DNA of 64,000 nucleotides from Hyphomicrobiaceae bacterium. Lineage in GTDB: Bacteria; Pseudomonadota; Alphaproteobacteria; Rhizobiales; Hyphomicrobiaceae. A program made the position numbers and the translations under genes. The notes under the pieces are model-generated. The model was not told the origin of the DNA and ran no database searches. It saw only the letters and a list, made by a program, of their open reading frames with translations. Of the stretch, positions 26,924 through 37,013 are shown piece after piece; position 1 is the stretch's first letter, and each line of letters starts with the position of its first letter. The stretch lies in the NCBI GenBank assembly GCA_025351355.1, contig JANXWC010000077.1, forward strand, positions 1-64,000. Direction: 5' to 3'.

Positions 26924-28717
26924 TGACCGTCGAAACGACCACCTCCGTAACCGGCTTGCGCAATAGGCCATTCGGCGCCGCGCGGTCGGAACGATGGAGC
27001 CAGCTGGCACCTTATGCAGCGCTCGCGGCGATCGCTGCCGTACTGCCGTGGATCGGCAACGAATATTGGGCTGTGATCGGCACGCGCGCAGCCATTTACT
27101 GGGTCCTGGTCGCCGGACTGAACCTGATCGTCGGCTTCGCCGGCCAGCTGGCCATCGGCTACGTCGCGCTGCTGACGTTGGGCGCCTACACCACCAGCGT
27201 GCTCGTCGCCGGCAACGTTATACCCGCAGTACCGCTGCCGCTCGCGTTCGGTGCCGCCACTGTCATTGGTGCGGTATTCGGGTTGGTCGTCGGACTGCCC
27301 GCGTTGCGCCTGCGCACGTTCTATTTTGCCATGTCCACGCTTGGCTTCGCCACCATCGTCACGCAGATCGCACTGGCTTGGAAGAGCGTCACCGGCGGCG
27401 GCATCGGCATCGTCGCGCCCGAATTTCCGGCGCCGTTCAATACGCCCTGGGGCTTCTATGGGTTCTGCCTGATCGTGGCGGCCATCGCCACCTGGATGTC
27501 GGCCAACGTCGCCCACTCGCGCTTTGGCCGCGCACTCGTCGCCATTCGCGATGCGGAAGTGGCCGCAGAAGCGAACGGCATTTCCAAGGTGCAATTTCTG
27601 GTACCGGTGTTTCTGCTCGGCGGCGCCATGGCCGGTATCGCCGGGGGCCTGTTCGCCACGCTGCAGACCTACGTCACCCCCGACGCATTCACCTTCGACC
27701 TGTCGGTTCTGTTTTTCATCGCCATCCTGATCGGCGGTCGCGGCTCGATCCTCGGCCCCCTACTTGGCACGATCTTGCTGACGATATTGCCGGAGTTCGC
27801 CGCTCCGTTGGCCGCCTGGTCGACATTCCTCTATGCGGTCTTGCTGCTCGTCATCGTCCTTGCTGTGCCCGGCGGAATCGCCGATCTCATCGATTTCAAG
27901 AACCGGCGTCCGCTGACCGACGCGCGCGAAATTCAGCCGCAGCCGGCTTTATTGAGCCGCGTCATTGCCCGCCAGCCCGGCAGCCAACCCTTGTCGCTCA
28001 GGAATGTCGTGCTGGCCTTCGGCGGCGTACGCGCTCTCGATGGCCTCGATCTCGACGTGCAGCCCGGCCGCGTGCACGGCCTGATCGGCCCCAATGGCAG
28101 CGGCAAGACCACCGCGCTCAACGTCATATCCGGCTATTACGCGCCGCAGAACGGATCGGTCGCACTCGGCGGCGCAACGCTTGAGCTCGGCCATCCCGAA
28201 TCGCGCGCAAGCCACGGTATCGCCCGCACCTTCCAAACTCCGCGCATCGTCGGCGAAGCCTCCGTACTCGAAAACGTCATGATCGGCGCCACTGTCACCG
28301 GCCGTGCCACGTTCCTCGAAACGCTGTTAGCCTTGCCACGTCGCGCCACCGACGAGCGCGTCCTCAAGGCCAAGGCGACCGCTGCGCTGACCGCCGTCGG
28401 GCTTGAAACATTGGCCGACATTCGCGCCAACCGCCTCCAGCACAGCGAGTTGCGCTTCGTCGAGATCGCCCGCGCACTGATGCTCTCGCCCGCCTTCTTA
28501 CTGCTCGACGAGCCCGCCGCGGGCCTCTCTGCCGATGAAATCGATCGCCTCGGCAGTTTGATCACCGAGATCAGCCGGCAAGGCACGGGCGTGCTGTTGG
28601 TCGAGCACCACGCCGATCTGATCTTCGCTATCTGCGAACGCGTTACCGTACTCAATCTGGGCCGCGTGCTGGCCGAAGGTGCCGCCGCCGAAATCCGCGT
28701 CCACAAGGAGGTCGTCA

Positions 28718-28737
<20 letters not shown>
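26923..28737 (+). CDS. fused LivM-LivG: ABC permease and ATP-binding protein in one chain
   Basis: A 604-residue fusion. Residues 20-325 are a LivM-type permease with many membrane helices and the conserved GLNLIVGFAGQLAIGYVALLTLGAY. Residues 345-604 are a LivG-type ATPase with Walker A GPNGSGKTTALN, Walker B FLLLDEPAAGLS and the H-loop LVEHHADL. The signature motif is degenerate, LQHSELRFVEIARAL, where LSGGQ or LxYGxQ is usual; the partner ATPase LivF keeps LSGGQ, so one composite ATP site may be weak. Fusions of these two are known in some bacteria. It overlaps LivH by one base and the LivF gene by 20. Confidence 0.92.
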
Positions 28738-29497
<760 letters not shown>

Positions 29498-29541
29498 CTC
29501 AACGGCCATCTGAGCAGATACACAGCCGAGGCCCCCGGCCG

Positions 29542-30654
29542 ATGAAAATTACCGCCATCCACGCCCACTACGTGCGCATTCCCTTCGACATGGGCGCGCC
29601 CCTGCAGGACATGGGCGGCATTCGCTTCCCCACCATGGATCACCTGCTTGTCGAGGTCACGACCGATACCGGCCTCACCGGCTGGGGCGAAGGCTTCGGC
29701 CACACCATCATTCCCGCCACAAAAACCGCGCTCGAAACCTACGTCGGCCCCTGGTTCATCGGCAAAGACCCGACCGACATCACCGGCCTGCATCGGGAAG
29801 CCGCACAAGCATTCCACATTTTCGGCCGCAATGGCCCCGTGGTCTACGCGCATTCTGCAATCGATATTGCGCTATGGGACATCGCCGCCAAGCGCGCCGG
29901 CCTGCCGCTCTACCAATTGCTCGGTGGCGCCCGCCGCCCCGACGTGCAGGCCTATTCCAGCCTGCTGCGCTACGGCAAACCCGAGACTGTCGCGCGCATC
30001 TGCGCCGAACGGGTGCGGGACGGCTTCCGTCACATCAAATTGCACGAGCACGACACCGCAGCCGTGTTCGCGGCGCGGGAAGGCGCCGGACCCGCGACCG
30101 CATTGATGAACGATGTCAATTGCCCCTGGTCGGTGGCCGAGGCCATCGAGCGGGAACGCGCTTGGCGGCCGGCCGAGCTCTACTGGCTTGAAGAACCCGT
30201 CTGGCCGCCGGAAGATCACAACGGCCTCGCCCGCGTCAGGCGGCAAGCCACCACCCGCATCGCGGCGGGAGAGAATGCAGCCGGCCTGCATGACTTTCAC
30301 GATCTGTTTGAAAAGGGCGCCATCGATATCGCCCAACCCAGCGTCACCAAAATCGGCGGCATTACCGAGATGCTCAAGATTGCGGCCCTCGCCGAGGCGC
30401 ACTCGGTCCGGTTCATCCCCCATTGCGCCTATTTCGGGCCCGGCAATCTCGCCTCGATCCATGTTGTAGCGGCGCAAGGCACCGACACTTTGCTCGAAAA
30501 TATCCACGCCCGCCTTGAGGCCAGCCCCTACGGCAACGCCATGCAAGCACACAACGGCCGCGTTGCCGTACCACAGGCTCCCGGCCTCGGCGTCGAACCT
30601 GACATGGCTATCGTCGCCAAATATCGCGAAGGCACGGTCACCACAATCAAGTAG
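29542..30654 (+). CDS. enolase-superfamily enzyme, mandelate racemase type (second copy)
   Basis: A 370-residue barrel enzyme. Metal ligands D191 (NDVNCPW), E217 (YWLEEPV) and E244 (AAGENAA) and acid/base candidates K166 (IKLHEH) and H294 (FIPHCAYFGPG) are visible. It differs clearly from the first enzyme at 23532, so the two are paralogues with separate roles, not a recent duplication. It follows the LivF gene by 44 bases and probably ends the transcript, since a stem with a T-run follows. Confidence 0.88.
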   Translation: MKITAIHAHYVRIPFDMGAPLQDMGGIRFPTMDHLLVEVTTDTGLTGWGEGFGHTIIPATKTALETYVGPWFIGKDPTDITGLHREAAQAFHIFGRNGPVVYAHSAIDIALWDIAAKRAGLPLYQLLGGARRPDVQAYSSLLRYGKPETVARICAERVRDGFRHIKLHEHDTAAVFAAREGAGPATALMNDVNCPWSVAEAIERERAWRPAELYWLEEPVWPPEDHNGLARVRRQATTRIAAGENAAGLHDFHDLFEKGAIDIAQPSVTKIGGITEMLKIAALAEAHSVRFIPHCAYFGPGNLASIHVVAAQGTDTLLENIHARLEASPYGNAMQAHNGRVAVPQAPGLGVEPDMAIVAKYREGTVTTIK

Positions 30655-31005
30655 TGTGATCAGTCAAAAGGCGAATTGAACCGCGCCCGCACAAGACAAT
30701 GCCGCCTTTTACGCCACCTGTGTGCGGGTCCGCCAATTCCCGATAACCCTCGACCGTCAATTGCAAGAAGCGGTTGAACCGAACGACGATGCGGTTCGGC
30801 CGCAGATCCGCGCCTATGCTTTCACGCATTTGTGGTTGGCAGAAAGCACATAACCCTTCTTACATGTCGGGTGCGGCGCGTCGCCATGTGCGTAGCAAGT
30901 TGTCTGCGCGACCAAAACTGCGATGGTCGAAAGCAGTGCTATTTTCGAAAAACACATTGATGAAACCTTTGTATAAAAACTTGATCCGAGCGAAGAGCAA
31001 CTATC
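30655..31005. other. intergenic region between convergent genes
   Basis: No gene seen apart from the terminator candidate at its left end. Composition shifts from GC-rich on the left to more A/T-rich on the right, marking the left border of the secretion/oxidase region. Confidence 0.5.
30666..30710 (+). terminator. possible terminator of the Liv/enolase-superfamily operon
   Basis: AAAAGGCG at 30666 and CGCCTTTT at 30703 form an 8-bp stem with a loop of 29 bases, ending in TTTTA, 12 bases after the stop codon. The long loop weakens the call. Confidence 0.4.
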
Positions 31006-32055
31006 TCAGAACCAAACGGCTACTCCACTTGTCACCTGAAGCGTCGGATCCGATTGCACTCCATTGCTGTGATTTGCAATTGGAATGCCAAGGTTGAGAA
31101 ATGTCGACCAACGATCCACGCTCAATCGCAAACCAGGTGTCAGGAACACCGTGTTCGCTCCCGTATTATCGTCGCGAATGCCCGCAATCGTCTGCTTGCC
31201 GGACCATTGGCCATTAATGGCAAGCGTCGCCTCGAGGCTGGGCGCCGGGGCAGCGGGCGATGCATGTTCAACGCCGCCGTGGCGCATCATGCCGTCGAAC
31301 GGCGCGGTGCCGAGTTTCATCGGACGGTCGTGCGCCGCAGCGCCCGACAGCAGATAGGATGCTGATAGACCGTAGGCGAAGCGATCGCCCAGTCGCGTGT
31401 CTTGCGAGCCGAGGCCCGCGCGCGTGAAGAGAACATTTGCACCCAGTGTCCATGGGCCACGGGTGCTGTTGACCGCTCCACCGATCATGGGATCCCAGGA
31501 GCCGCTTCCGGGCTGGTGCTCGGCTTCGAACAAGTCACCGAATGCGTCGGTCGCATTGGTGCGTCCGGTCGGTGCCTTGACGCCGAAGATGGCCGCGCCT
31601 GTAAGGCCCAACTGCGCGTCATTGTAGAACCGATACGTACCCGTCATTGATACATCGCCGAAGCCCCGCACGCCGCCACGCGCGTCGACAAGACCGGTAT
31701 CAGCATTCGATTCGGATATGCCGCTGTTGATCAGGTACGGCACCCGGACTCCAACTGTGAAGTCCTTGGTTAAACCGCGTGCAAGTGACAGCGTGGGCAC
31801 CGCAATCGTGGTCAAGCTGTGGATGCCGCCGATACCGCTGACTGCATAAGCACCGAGGCGCTCGTCACTGATCTGACGATAGGTGATGAAGTCGTATTGG
31901 GCGGTCACGACCGTCGCACCTTGCGGTAGCACGCCGCCATCGCCTCCACTTCCGTGGTCGCCGTGGGCAAAGGCGGGAGTGGCAGCAAGGCATAGAACTG
32001 CACAATTTATCTGCCCAGCGCGCCACCAAAATTGCCCCAAACCGCGCAAATACAT
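31006..32055 (-). CDS. outer-membrane beta-barrel protein (phenol-MetA / transporter-like)
   Basis: A 349-residue protein with a signal peptide ending ATPAFA and a mature start rich in His, Gly and Asp (HGDHGSGGDGG). The rest shows alternating hydrophobic strands ending in aromatic residues, for example VVTAQYDFITY and LTKDFTVGVRVPYL, plus ...LGLTGAAIFGVKAPTG, and ends VAVWF, a terminal aromatic as outer-membrane barrels have. This pattern recalls the MetA-pathway phenol degradation / OMP transporter-like families. AAAGGGA precedes the ATG. It is divergent from gspK. A role in passing metals or substrates for the oxidase set nearby is inferred from position and from the His-rich start. Confidence 0.6.
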   Translation of the reverse strand: MYLRGLGQFWWRAGQINCAVLCLAATPAFAHGDHGSGGDGGVLPQGATVVTAQYDFITYRQISDERLGAYAVSGIGGIHSLTTIAVPTLSLARGLTKDFTVGVRVPYLINSGISESNADTGLVDARGGVRGFGDVSMTGTYRFYNDAQLGLTGAAIFGVKAPTGRTNATDAFGDLFEAEHQPGSGSWDPMIGGAVNSTRGPWTLGANVLFTRAGLGSQDTRLGDRFAYGLSASYLLSGAAAHDRPMKLGTAPFDGMMRHGGVEHASPAAPAPSLEATLAINGQWSGKQTIAGIRDDNTGANTVFLTPGLRLSVDRWSTFLNLGIPIANHSNGVQSDPTLQVTSGVAVWF

Positions 32056-32417
32056 TTCGTTGTCCCTTTAACACATGCGTTTGGCTTGAATGTAGTTGCA
32101 AGCAGATAACCGTTTAACGCCAAACGACGCTGCCTAACGTAGCAATACTGCTTCGCAAAAATCGTCAACCGATGTTGCGGCGACACTCATGGCTCTTAAT
32201 GGGTTGCCAACAGTTGCCAACACATGTGCGATCGCTCCATCACACGTCGGCATCGGCTGTGGTCGCAGCATTCCGAACGTTGTTGATGAGTTGGCAATGA
32301 TCTTGCGGTCTAATACGTTGCGCGGCGAACCCATTGTTTCACGCGGAAGTCCACCTGCGCCAAGGCATTGCCAAGCCTAACGTAGGTCACCGGTTAATGC
32401 CGAATTAATTGGCCGAC
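32056..32417. promoter_or_regulatory. divergent promoter region with repeated motifs
   Basis: The 360-base gap between the barrel gene and gspK has an 11-base direct repeat GCCTAACGTAG at 32132-32142 and 32375-32385. Between them, GTTGCCAACA is tandemly repeated (32203-32222), its core recurs inverted as TTGGCAA at 32291 and direct as TTGCCAA at 32369. Spaced repeats in a divergent promoter suggest regulator sites. The regulator is unknown. No gene is visible. Confidence 0.5.
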
Positions 32418-33428
32418 ATGGGCACATCCCGCGTGACACAAATGTTCGCAACCAGATGGGAGCGCGCCCCGCACCAGGCATCGGGTGAAGCTCGCGATAG
32501 CGGTTTCGTCTTGATCACCGTCATCGGCGCGCTGTTGATTCTCACCATTCTCGTTTCGACGCTGATGTCCACCTCGCGCAATGAGCTTCGGGCTCGCACG
32601 GCGCTGAACTCTCGCGTCGAACAGCAGGCACTCGCTGACGGTATCACGCGGCTTGTTGCCTATCGGGTCGCCGAACAACGCAGCGCTGGCGACAAAAACC
32701 TGAAGCTTCCGCTCGATGGCACTCCTCAGCTTTGCCGCGACGGCAACAACGTGGTCGAGACAAGGGTTACTGACGTTAACGGCCTGATCGACATCAACTT
32801 CAGCTCTCTCGAAGCCCTTGAGATCCTATTGCGCGGCCTCGGCGTCGTGGCTCCGCAATCCCAGCACCTGGCAGCGGCAATCTTCGATTTCCGAAGTCCC
32901 GACGAAGCACCCTCGCCCGGCGGAGCGAAGGCCGAGCAGTACGCTCTCGCCGGTCGTTCTTACGGCCCCAAAAACGCCCCCTTCGACACCGTCGAGGAAC
33001 TCGATCAAGTGCTCGGCATGACACCAGCGCTTCTGGATGCGTTGCGACCGCTGGTAACGGTGCATTCCCGCGCCGCCGGTATCGATACGGCGGTCGCTCC
33101 CGTTGCGTTGCTCCGCGTCCTCGCGCGCGGCCAAAACGGCGGCGACGACGCATTCACGACGCGTGAGCAGTTCCAAACCCCGACACAATTGCCAGCGCGC
33201 GTCGTTCGACGCGGCAGTGTTGCCTCGCGCTCACGCGTGCCCGCTTTCCTGATTGAAGTTACGGTGTCCGGGAACGCCGACCGGCAAGTAAAGCGGGCAG
33301 CTGTCGTCGAATTATCGACCAGGCAACAAAAAGGCTTCTCGTTCCGCGACTGGGGCAACTGGACGCCCCACCCCTTGACTACGAATAAGCAGCTGGCCCG
33401 GCTGCCGGCGTGTGAAACATCGAATTGA
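32418..33428 (+). CDS. gspK: type II secretion minor pseudopilin GspK
   Basis: A 336-residue type II secretion protein that caps the pseudopilus tip with GspI and GspJ. The prepilin site is SG/FVLITVIGALLILTILVS, with cleavage after Gly-29; position 5 of the mature chain is not Glu, as expected for GspK. The large globular part has ETRVTDVNGLIDIN, and FDTVEELDQVLGMTPALLDAL, the GspK helix-hairpin region. It lies alone, about 10 kb from the other gsp genes, with the oxidase genes in between. The ATG at 32418 is my choice; 32442 is also possible. Confidence 0.85.
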   Translation: MGTSRVTQMFATRWERAPHQASGEARDSGFVLITVIGALLILTILVSTLMSTSRNELRARTALNSRVEQQALADGITRLVAYRVAEQRSAGDKNLKLPLDGTPQLCRDGNNVVETRVTDVNGLIDINFSSLEALEILLRGLGVVAPQSQHLAAAIFDFRSPDEAPSPGGAKAEQYALAGRSYGPKNAPFDTVEELDQVLGMTPALLDALRPLVTVHSRAAGIDTAVAPVALLRVLARGQNGGDDAFTTREQFQTPTQLPARVVRRGSVASRSRVPAFLIEVTVSGNADRQVKRAAVVELSTRQQKGFSFRDWGNWTPHPLTTNKQLARLPACETSN

Positions 33429-33435
33429 ACAAGGC

Positions 33436-33473
33436 AAAAAAAACTCGCCCCGGACGCAATGCCGAGGCGAGTT
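33436..33473 (-). terminator. terminator for the exported-protein gene at 33499
   Basis: Read on the minus strand, AACTCGCC and GGCGAGTT pair and are followed by eight T's. It starts 25 bases past the stop of the minus-strand gene. On the plus strand the same stem may also end the gspK transcript, although without a T-run. Confidence 0.85.
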
Positions 33474-33498
33474 CTCATGTCTGCGATGGGCTCAATTA

Positions 33499-35652
33499 TC
33501 AGTAAGGAGCCGGAGCCAGTGCCGCAGCGCCGCCCGCGCCTTCACCGCGACGGAGGAAGTCCATCAACCAGAAGGTATAGGGGACAATGGGCGCACCAGT
33601 TCTGACGTTTTCTGGAAAGATGAAGTTGCCCACCGGTGCGAAATACTGGCCAGTATAAAGACCGTTGGCGAACTGTGCACGCTGCAGGCATGGCGTCGCC
33701 GCAGCCGGGAACAGAGCCTGCGGCACCAGCAGACTGTTCGGGTTCACCTGCGGTGTTGCGCCAGCCGCTAGCGGCGCCGTACTATTGATGTCGAACAGTG
33801 CCGGGGCAGCATTTGACGTCGGCGCACACAGTCCACGCACGACGGCGCGCATGTAGCGGGTCGGCGAGGCCGTGATGTTGCAACCGCCCGCAAGTTGCAC
33901 GCACGGAACGCTGGACACCTTGATCGCTCTGATGCGCGCTCGACCAAGTTGCGGCCCATCAAATTGTGTTGTGATGCCCCCGCCGAAGGGAAGCGTCGTC
34001 CGGGGAATCGCACTGGCGACCTGGAATGTCAGGGAACCCGTCATTTCCTCTGGCGTAACCCAGCGATTGAAGTCCGGGATGATGGTTCCGGGCGCAGGTC
34101 CACTTAGCGGGTCCTTGTCGATCAGATAGAGATCGACCACGGACGTGATGTCGCTGACGGAAGATTCAAGGACGAGACGCGCGGTGGTTTCTTGCGCGGC
34201 GCCATTGATGGCGGCTGGCAAAACCGCGCCCTTCGGCAAAGCAATGGGGTCGACGCCGACACCAAATTCCCCGACAGCGATATAGACGGGTAGCGCACCC
34301 GGCTGCGTGAAGATGCCGACATTGGCATCGATCGTATGCACCGAAATCGTCGCGGTTCCAGCGGGGCCCGCTGTGTCGCCGCGAAGCAGTGTGCCGCTCC
34401 AGGTAATGAAATCGCCGACCTGGAAGGGTGCTTGTTGCCTTGCGTCAGGATCTGTCGCCGACGTGGACTTATTCAACCCGGTAATGCCAGGGTTCAACTG
34501 CGTTGCCGGCAGTGGTGCGGTTTCGCGCGGCGCCCGCATCACGAACGCGCTGCAAAACGTTGCCGTCAAGTCAGGTGCGATATCGCCGCGGGGAATAATA
34601 AGCGGTATCGATGCGAAATTACGGCAGCCGAACGTTGAGCCGACGCGCGGGCGGTTCATTTGCGGGCAGAGCGGATCAGTTTCCACAGGGTTCGGCTCAA
34701 GGCCAACCGGAGGGTTCGGTGCGACGCGCGGCACACACATGGGATAACCCGTGCCGCCCGCCTTGATCGTCGGATTCTGGTCGTCGACGCTGAAGCGCGA
34801 GTCGGGCGACTGCTGGCGACCGTAACGGCCAAACGGATCGTTGATCACCAGGCGCACTTGGTCGTCGGCGGCATTCGGAAACACGCCCGGTCCGGTCAGC
34901 CGCGAACCGACGAGGATCGCGCCAGTTGCATAGTCGATGCTCGTAATGTAGCCCGATCCCGAATTGACCGACTGCTGCGATGCGTAAGCGAGAGCGGCAA
35001 TGTGAGTTGCCCCCACGATATTGCCTTCGATCCTGAGCTCGATCGACGGATACCGCGTCGTCGAACCACCGACAGAACCGGCACTACCGTTCAGCCCCAA
35101 CGCCGGCACGACTGTTCCAACGACCGGCGGCGCAGCAAAGGTGACCGTATAAGAACCTGAGCCGGGAGCGCCGCTCGTCGGACACATCGCATCCGCCCAC
35201 GTCAAAGTGTTGGCCGGAAATTGGATAATCAAATTGCTCGGAATCGAAACTGTAATACCGTTGATCACCGCGGTGCCGCCAGCCGTGCTGCCCGCCGCAC
35301 AACTCGCAACCGTCGCGCTCTGCAGAAATCCGGTCATGCTGAACCCATTGATCTGGGTCACCGCAGCGCCGAACGCAGGGTTGGTGAAAACGGCAGCCGC
35401 CGGCGGCGGCGGTTGCGGCGCACACACCGCTGTTGCAACGATTGTTTGTGCCACACAAGCACCAGCCGCTCCCGGTGGCGGCGGTGGCGGCGGCTTGGCC
35501 GTGCCACCCTTCGCCAATACCACACCGGAGCCCATCGACAAGACGACCGCAAGAGAGGCAGCGCTGACCGCTAGCGTCGAAATGGATGAAAGCCATCCCG
35601 GTCGCGCGCCCGATATGCGGGCTCCAACTGAATTAAATCGCTCACCAAACAT
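33499..35652 (-). CDS. unrecognised large exported protein in the oxidase cluster
   Basis: A protein of about 717 residues that I do not recognise. A long N-terminal signal (SISTLAVSAASLAVVLSMGSGVVLAKG) is followed by a KPPPPPPPG linker and a second Pro run (PQPPPPAAA). The rest is rich in Gly, Ala, Thr, Pro and Ile/Val in beta-like patterns with about 16 Cys, many spaced for disulfides, and ends in LAPAPY. No heme motif or HxH copper motif was seen. The ATG at 35652 is chosen because AGGGAG precedes it, the same kind of site as before the SCO gene. It is downstream of, and likely regulated with, the SCO-cytochrome c and multicopper oxidase genes and may be a T2SS-secreted partner. Confidence 0.8.
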   Translation of the reverse strand: MFGERFNSVGARISGARPGWLSSISTLAVSAASLAVVLSMGSGVVLAKGGTAKPPPPPPPGAAGACVAQTIVATAVCAPQPPPPAAAVFTNPAFGAAVTQINGFSMTGFLQSATVASCAAGSTAGGTAVINGITVSIPSNLIIQFPANTLTWADAMCPTSGAPGSGSYTVTFAAPPVVGTVVPALGLNGSAGSVGGSTTRYPSIELRIEGNIVGATHIAALAYASQQSVNSGSGYITSIDYATGAILVGSRLTGPGVFPNAADDQVRLVINDPFGRYGRQQSPDSRFSVDDQNPTIKAGGTGYPMCVPRVAPNPPVGLEPNPVETDPLCPQMNRPRVGSTFGCRNFASIPLIIPRGDIAPDLTATFCSAFVMRAPRETAPLPATQLNPGITGLNKSTSATDPDARQQAPFQVGDFITWSGTLLRGDTAGPAGTATISVHTIDANVGIFTQPGALPVYIAVGEFGVGVDPIALPKGAVLPAAINGAAQETTARLVLESSVSDITSVVDLYLIDKDPLSGPAPGTIIPDFNRWVTPEEMTGSLTFQVASAIPRTTLPFGGGITTQFDGPQLGRARIRAIKVSSVPCVQLAGGCNITASPTRYMRAVVRGLCAPTSNAAPALFDINSTAPLAAGATPQVNPNSLLVPQALFPAAATPCLQRAQFANGLYTGQYFAPVGNFIFPENVRTGAPIVPYTFWLMDFLRRGEGAGGAAALAPAPY

Positions 35653-35899
35653 GCTGTTCTCCCTTGCCGGCAACGCGGCTTACCCAGTCAACTGCATCAA
35701 GGATCCTCGTCACCGACTAATTGTCAGCGAATGAAGATTTACCACCACCAAGTAATAAAGCTTATCGTGTGCTATTTCTCGTATGCGAATTCACCGTCGT
35801 CAATTGATTGCATTGCTTATGATTAAAACGCCTTCGCATCACGTCACGGCTCATTTTCAATCCACTCATATTCGATAAAACGCTTCGCCTCGCACGCTA

Positions 35900-35915
35900 T
35901 TTCTGCGCGCAGAAA
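35900..35915. repeat. 16-bp perfect palindrome after the SCO-cytochrome gene
   Basis: TTTCTGCGCGCAGAAA is perfectly self-complementary and lies 22 bases beyond the stop of the minus-strand SCO gene, in an A/T-rich gap of nearly 300 bases (35653-35936) that otherwise shows no gene. It may be a weak terminator stem or an operator for the downstream 717-residue protein gene. Confidence 0.45.
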
Positions 35916-35936
35916 AATACATTCCGACAAATTCAA

Positions 35937-36932
35937 TCAATGAGAATGGTTATGAGAATGACCACCATGTTGATGCCCGCGTTCATGCGCCCGCGTCGCT
36001 TCGCTCTTCGGCGCCGTTATTCGATACGTCTGAAACTCAAGGTACGCGACAAGATCCGAGGCATCATTCTCGGATAATCCGAGCGTCGGCATTCGAACGT
36101 TTTTATATTTTCCCATAAGCTCCACGGCGATCGGATCATGAGCGGCGCGCATCCGTTCCGGAGCAATCATATAATTAGCTAGCCAGGCGCGGTCTCGCCG
36201 TCCGGTCACCCCGAGAAGATCGGGCCCAACTCGTGCGCCCTTTCCAAGCGTGTGACACGCCGCACAGGTCCGTGCATAAAGTGCTTGCCCCGGCAGCACG
36301 TCGGTATCGGGAACAACTTTGGCCTGGTCCACAATGACTTGCCGCGCCGCCTCGCGCCGCTTTTCCGGGTCCATGCCTTGGATGGTCATTGCTAGAACGC
36401 TCATGTCGGTGAACGCCGAATCGCGCGCCCAGTCGCCGGTCCGATCGTTGCCTAGTACAATTTCGTTGCGATGCTCGGTCAGGCTGCGGCTACGTTCGCC
36501 AAGTTTGTAGTTGATCAATTTTATATCGTCCGGTCTGCCAGTAATGAACAGCCACCCTGGTCCTGCATGAAAGGCTTCGGCATGTTCTTTTAAGCGCTGC
36601 GGCGTATCATTTTCCGGATCAATCGAAATCGAAACAAAAAATACATCGCGGCCAACGGCGCTACCCAAACGCTCCTGCACCTGTGCTAGCCGTGCCGTTA
36701 CCAACGGGCAAATATCCCGGCAGCTCGTATAGATGAAGCTTACCAACACAATTTTGTCGCGTATGACATCGTCATAAAACTTCAATTTGCGTCCGTCTTG
36801 ATCGAGGACATCGACATTTGGAAAATAATCGCTGCCGTAGCGGGAGCCGGCGGTCCCCGCGGCTTGCACGACGCTCGCGCCAACTGCGACTGCAACAGCA
36901 CAAGCAAAAAACCTCAACAATATATTGCGCAT
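35937..36932 (-). CDS. SCO1/SenC domain fused to cytochrome c, with His-rich tail
   Basis: A 331-residue exported fusion. After a signal peptide (AVAVAVGASVVQA), residues 35-205 are a SCO1/SenC thioredoxin-like domain with the copper-binding pair in TSCRDICP (C71, C75) and H154 in LTEHRNEIVLG. Residues 212-300 are a class I cytochrome c with CAACH (223-227) and a likely axial Met in NVRMPTLGLSE (M281). The last 15 residues are His-rich (HERGHQHGGHSHNHSH), a metal-binding tail. SCO proteins insert copper into oxidases; fused cytochrome c could carry electrons. A GGGAGAAC site precedes the ATG. It follows the multicopper oxidase gene by 81 bases, so copper loading of that enzyme is the natural inference. 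Confidence 0.9.
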   Translation of the reverse strand: MRNILLRFFACAVAVAVGASVVQAAGTAGSRYGSDYFPNVDVLDQDGRKLKFYDDVIRDKIVLVSFIYTSCRDICPLVTARLAQVQERLGSAVGRDVFFVSISIDPENDTPQRLKEHAEAFHAGPGWLFITGRPDDIKLINYKLGERSRSLTEHRNEIVLGNDRTGDWARDSAFTDMSVLAMTIQGMDPEKRREAARQVIVDQAKVVPDTDVLPGQALYARTCAACHTLGKGARVGPDLLGVTGRRDRAWLANYMIAPERMRAAHDPIAVELMGKYKNVRMPTLGLSENDASDLVAYLEFQTYRITAPKSEATRAHERGHQHGGHSHNHSH

Positions 36933-37013
36933 AGTTCTCCCGTCGCATGAACATCCGAGGGAAAACCAGCCCCCTCGGACGACACACCTATCAAACGCCT
37001 TCAGACTTCCAAT

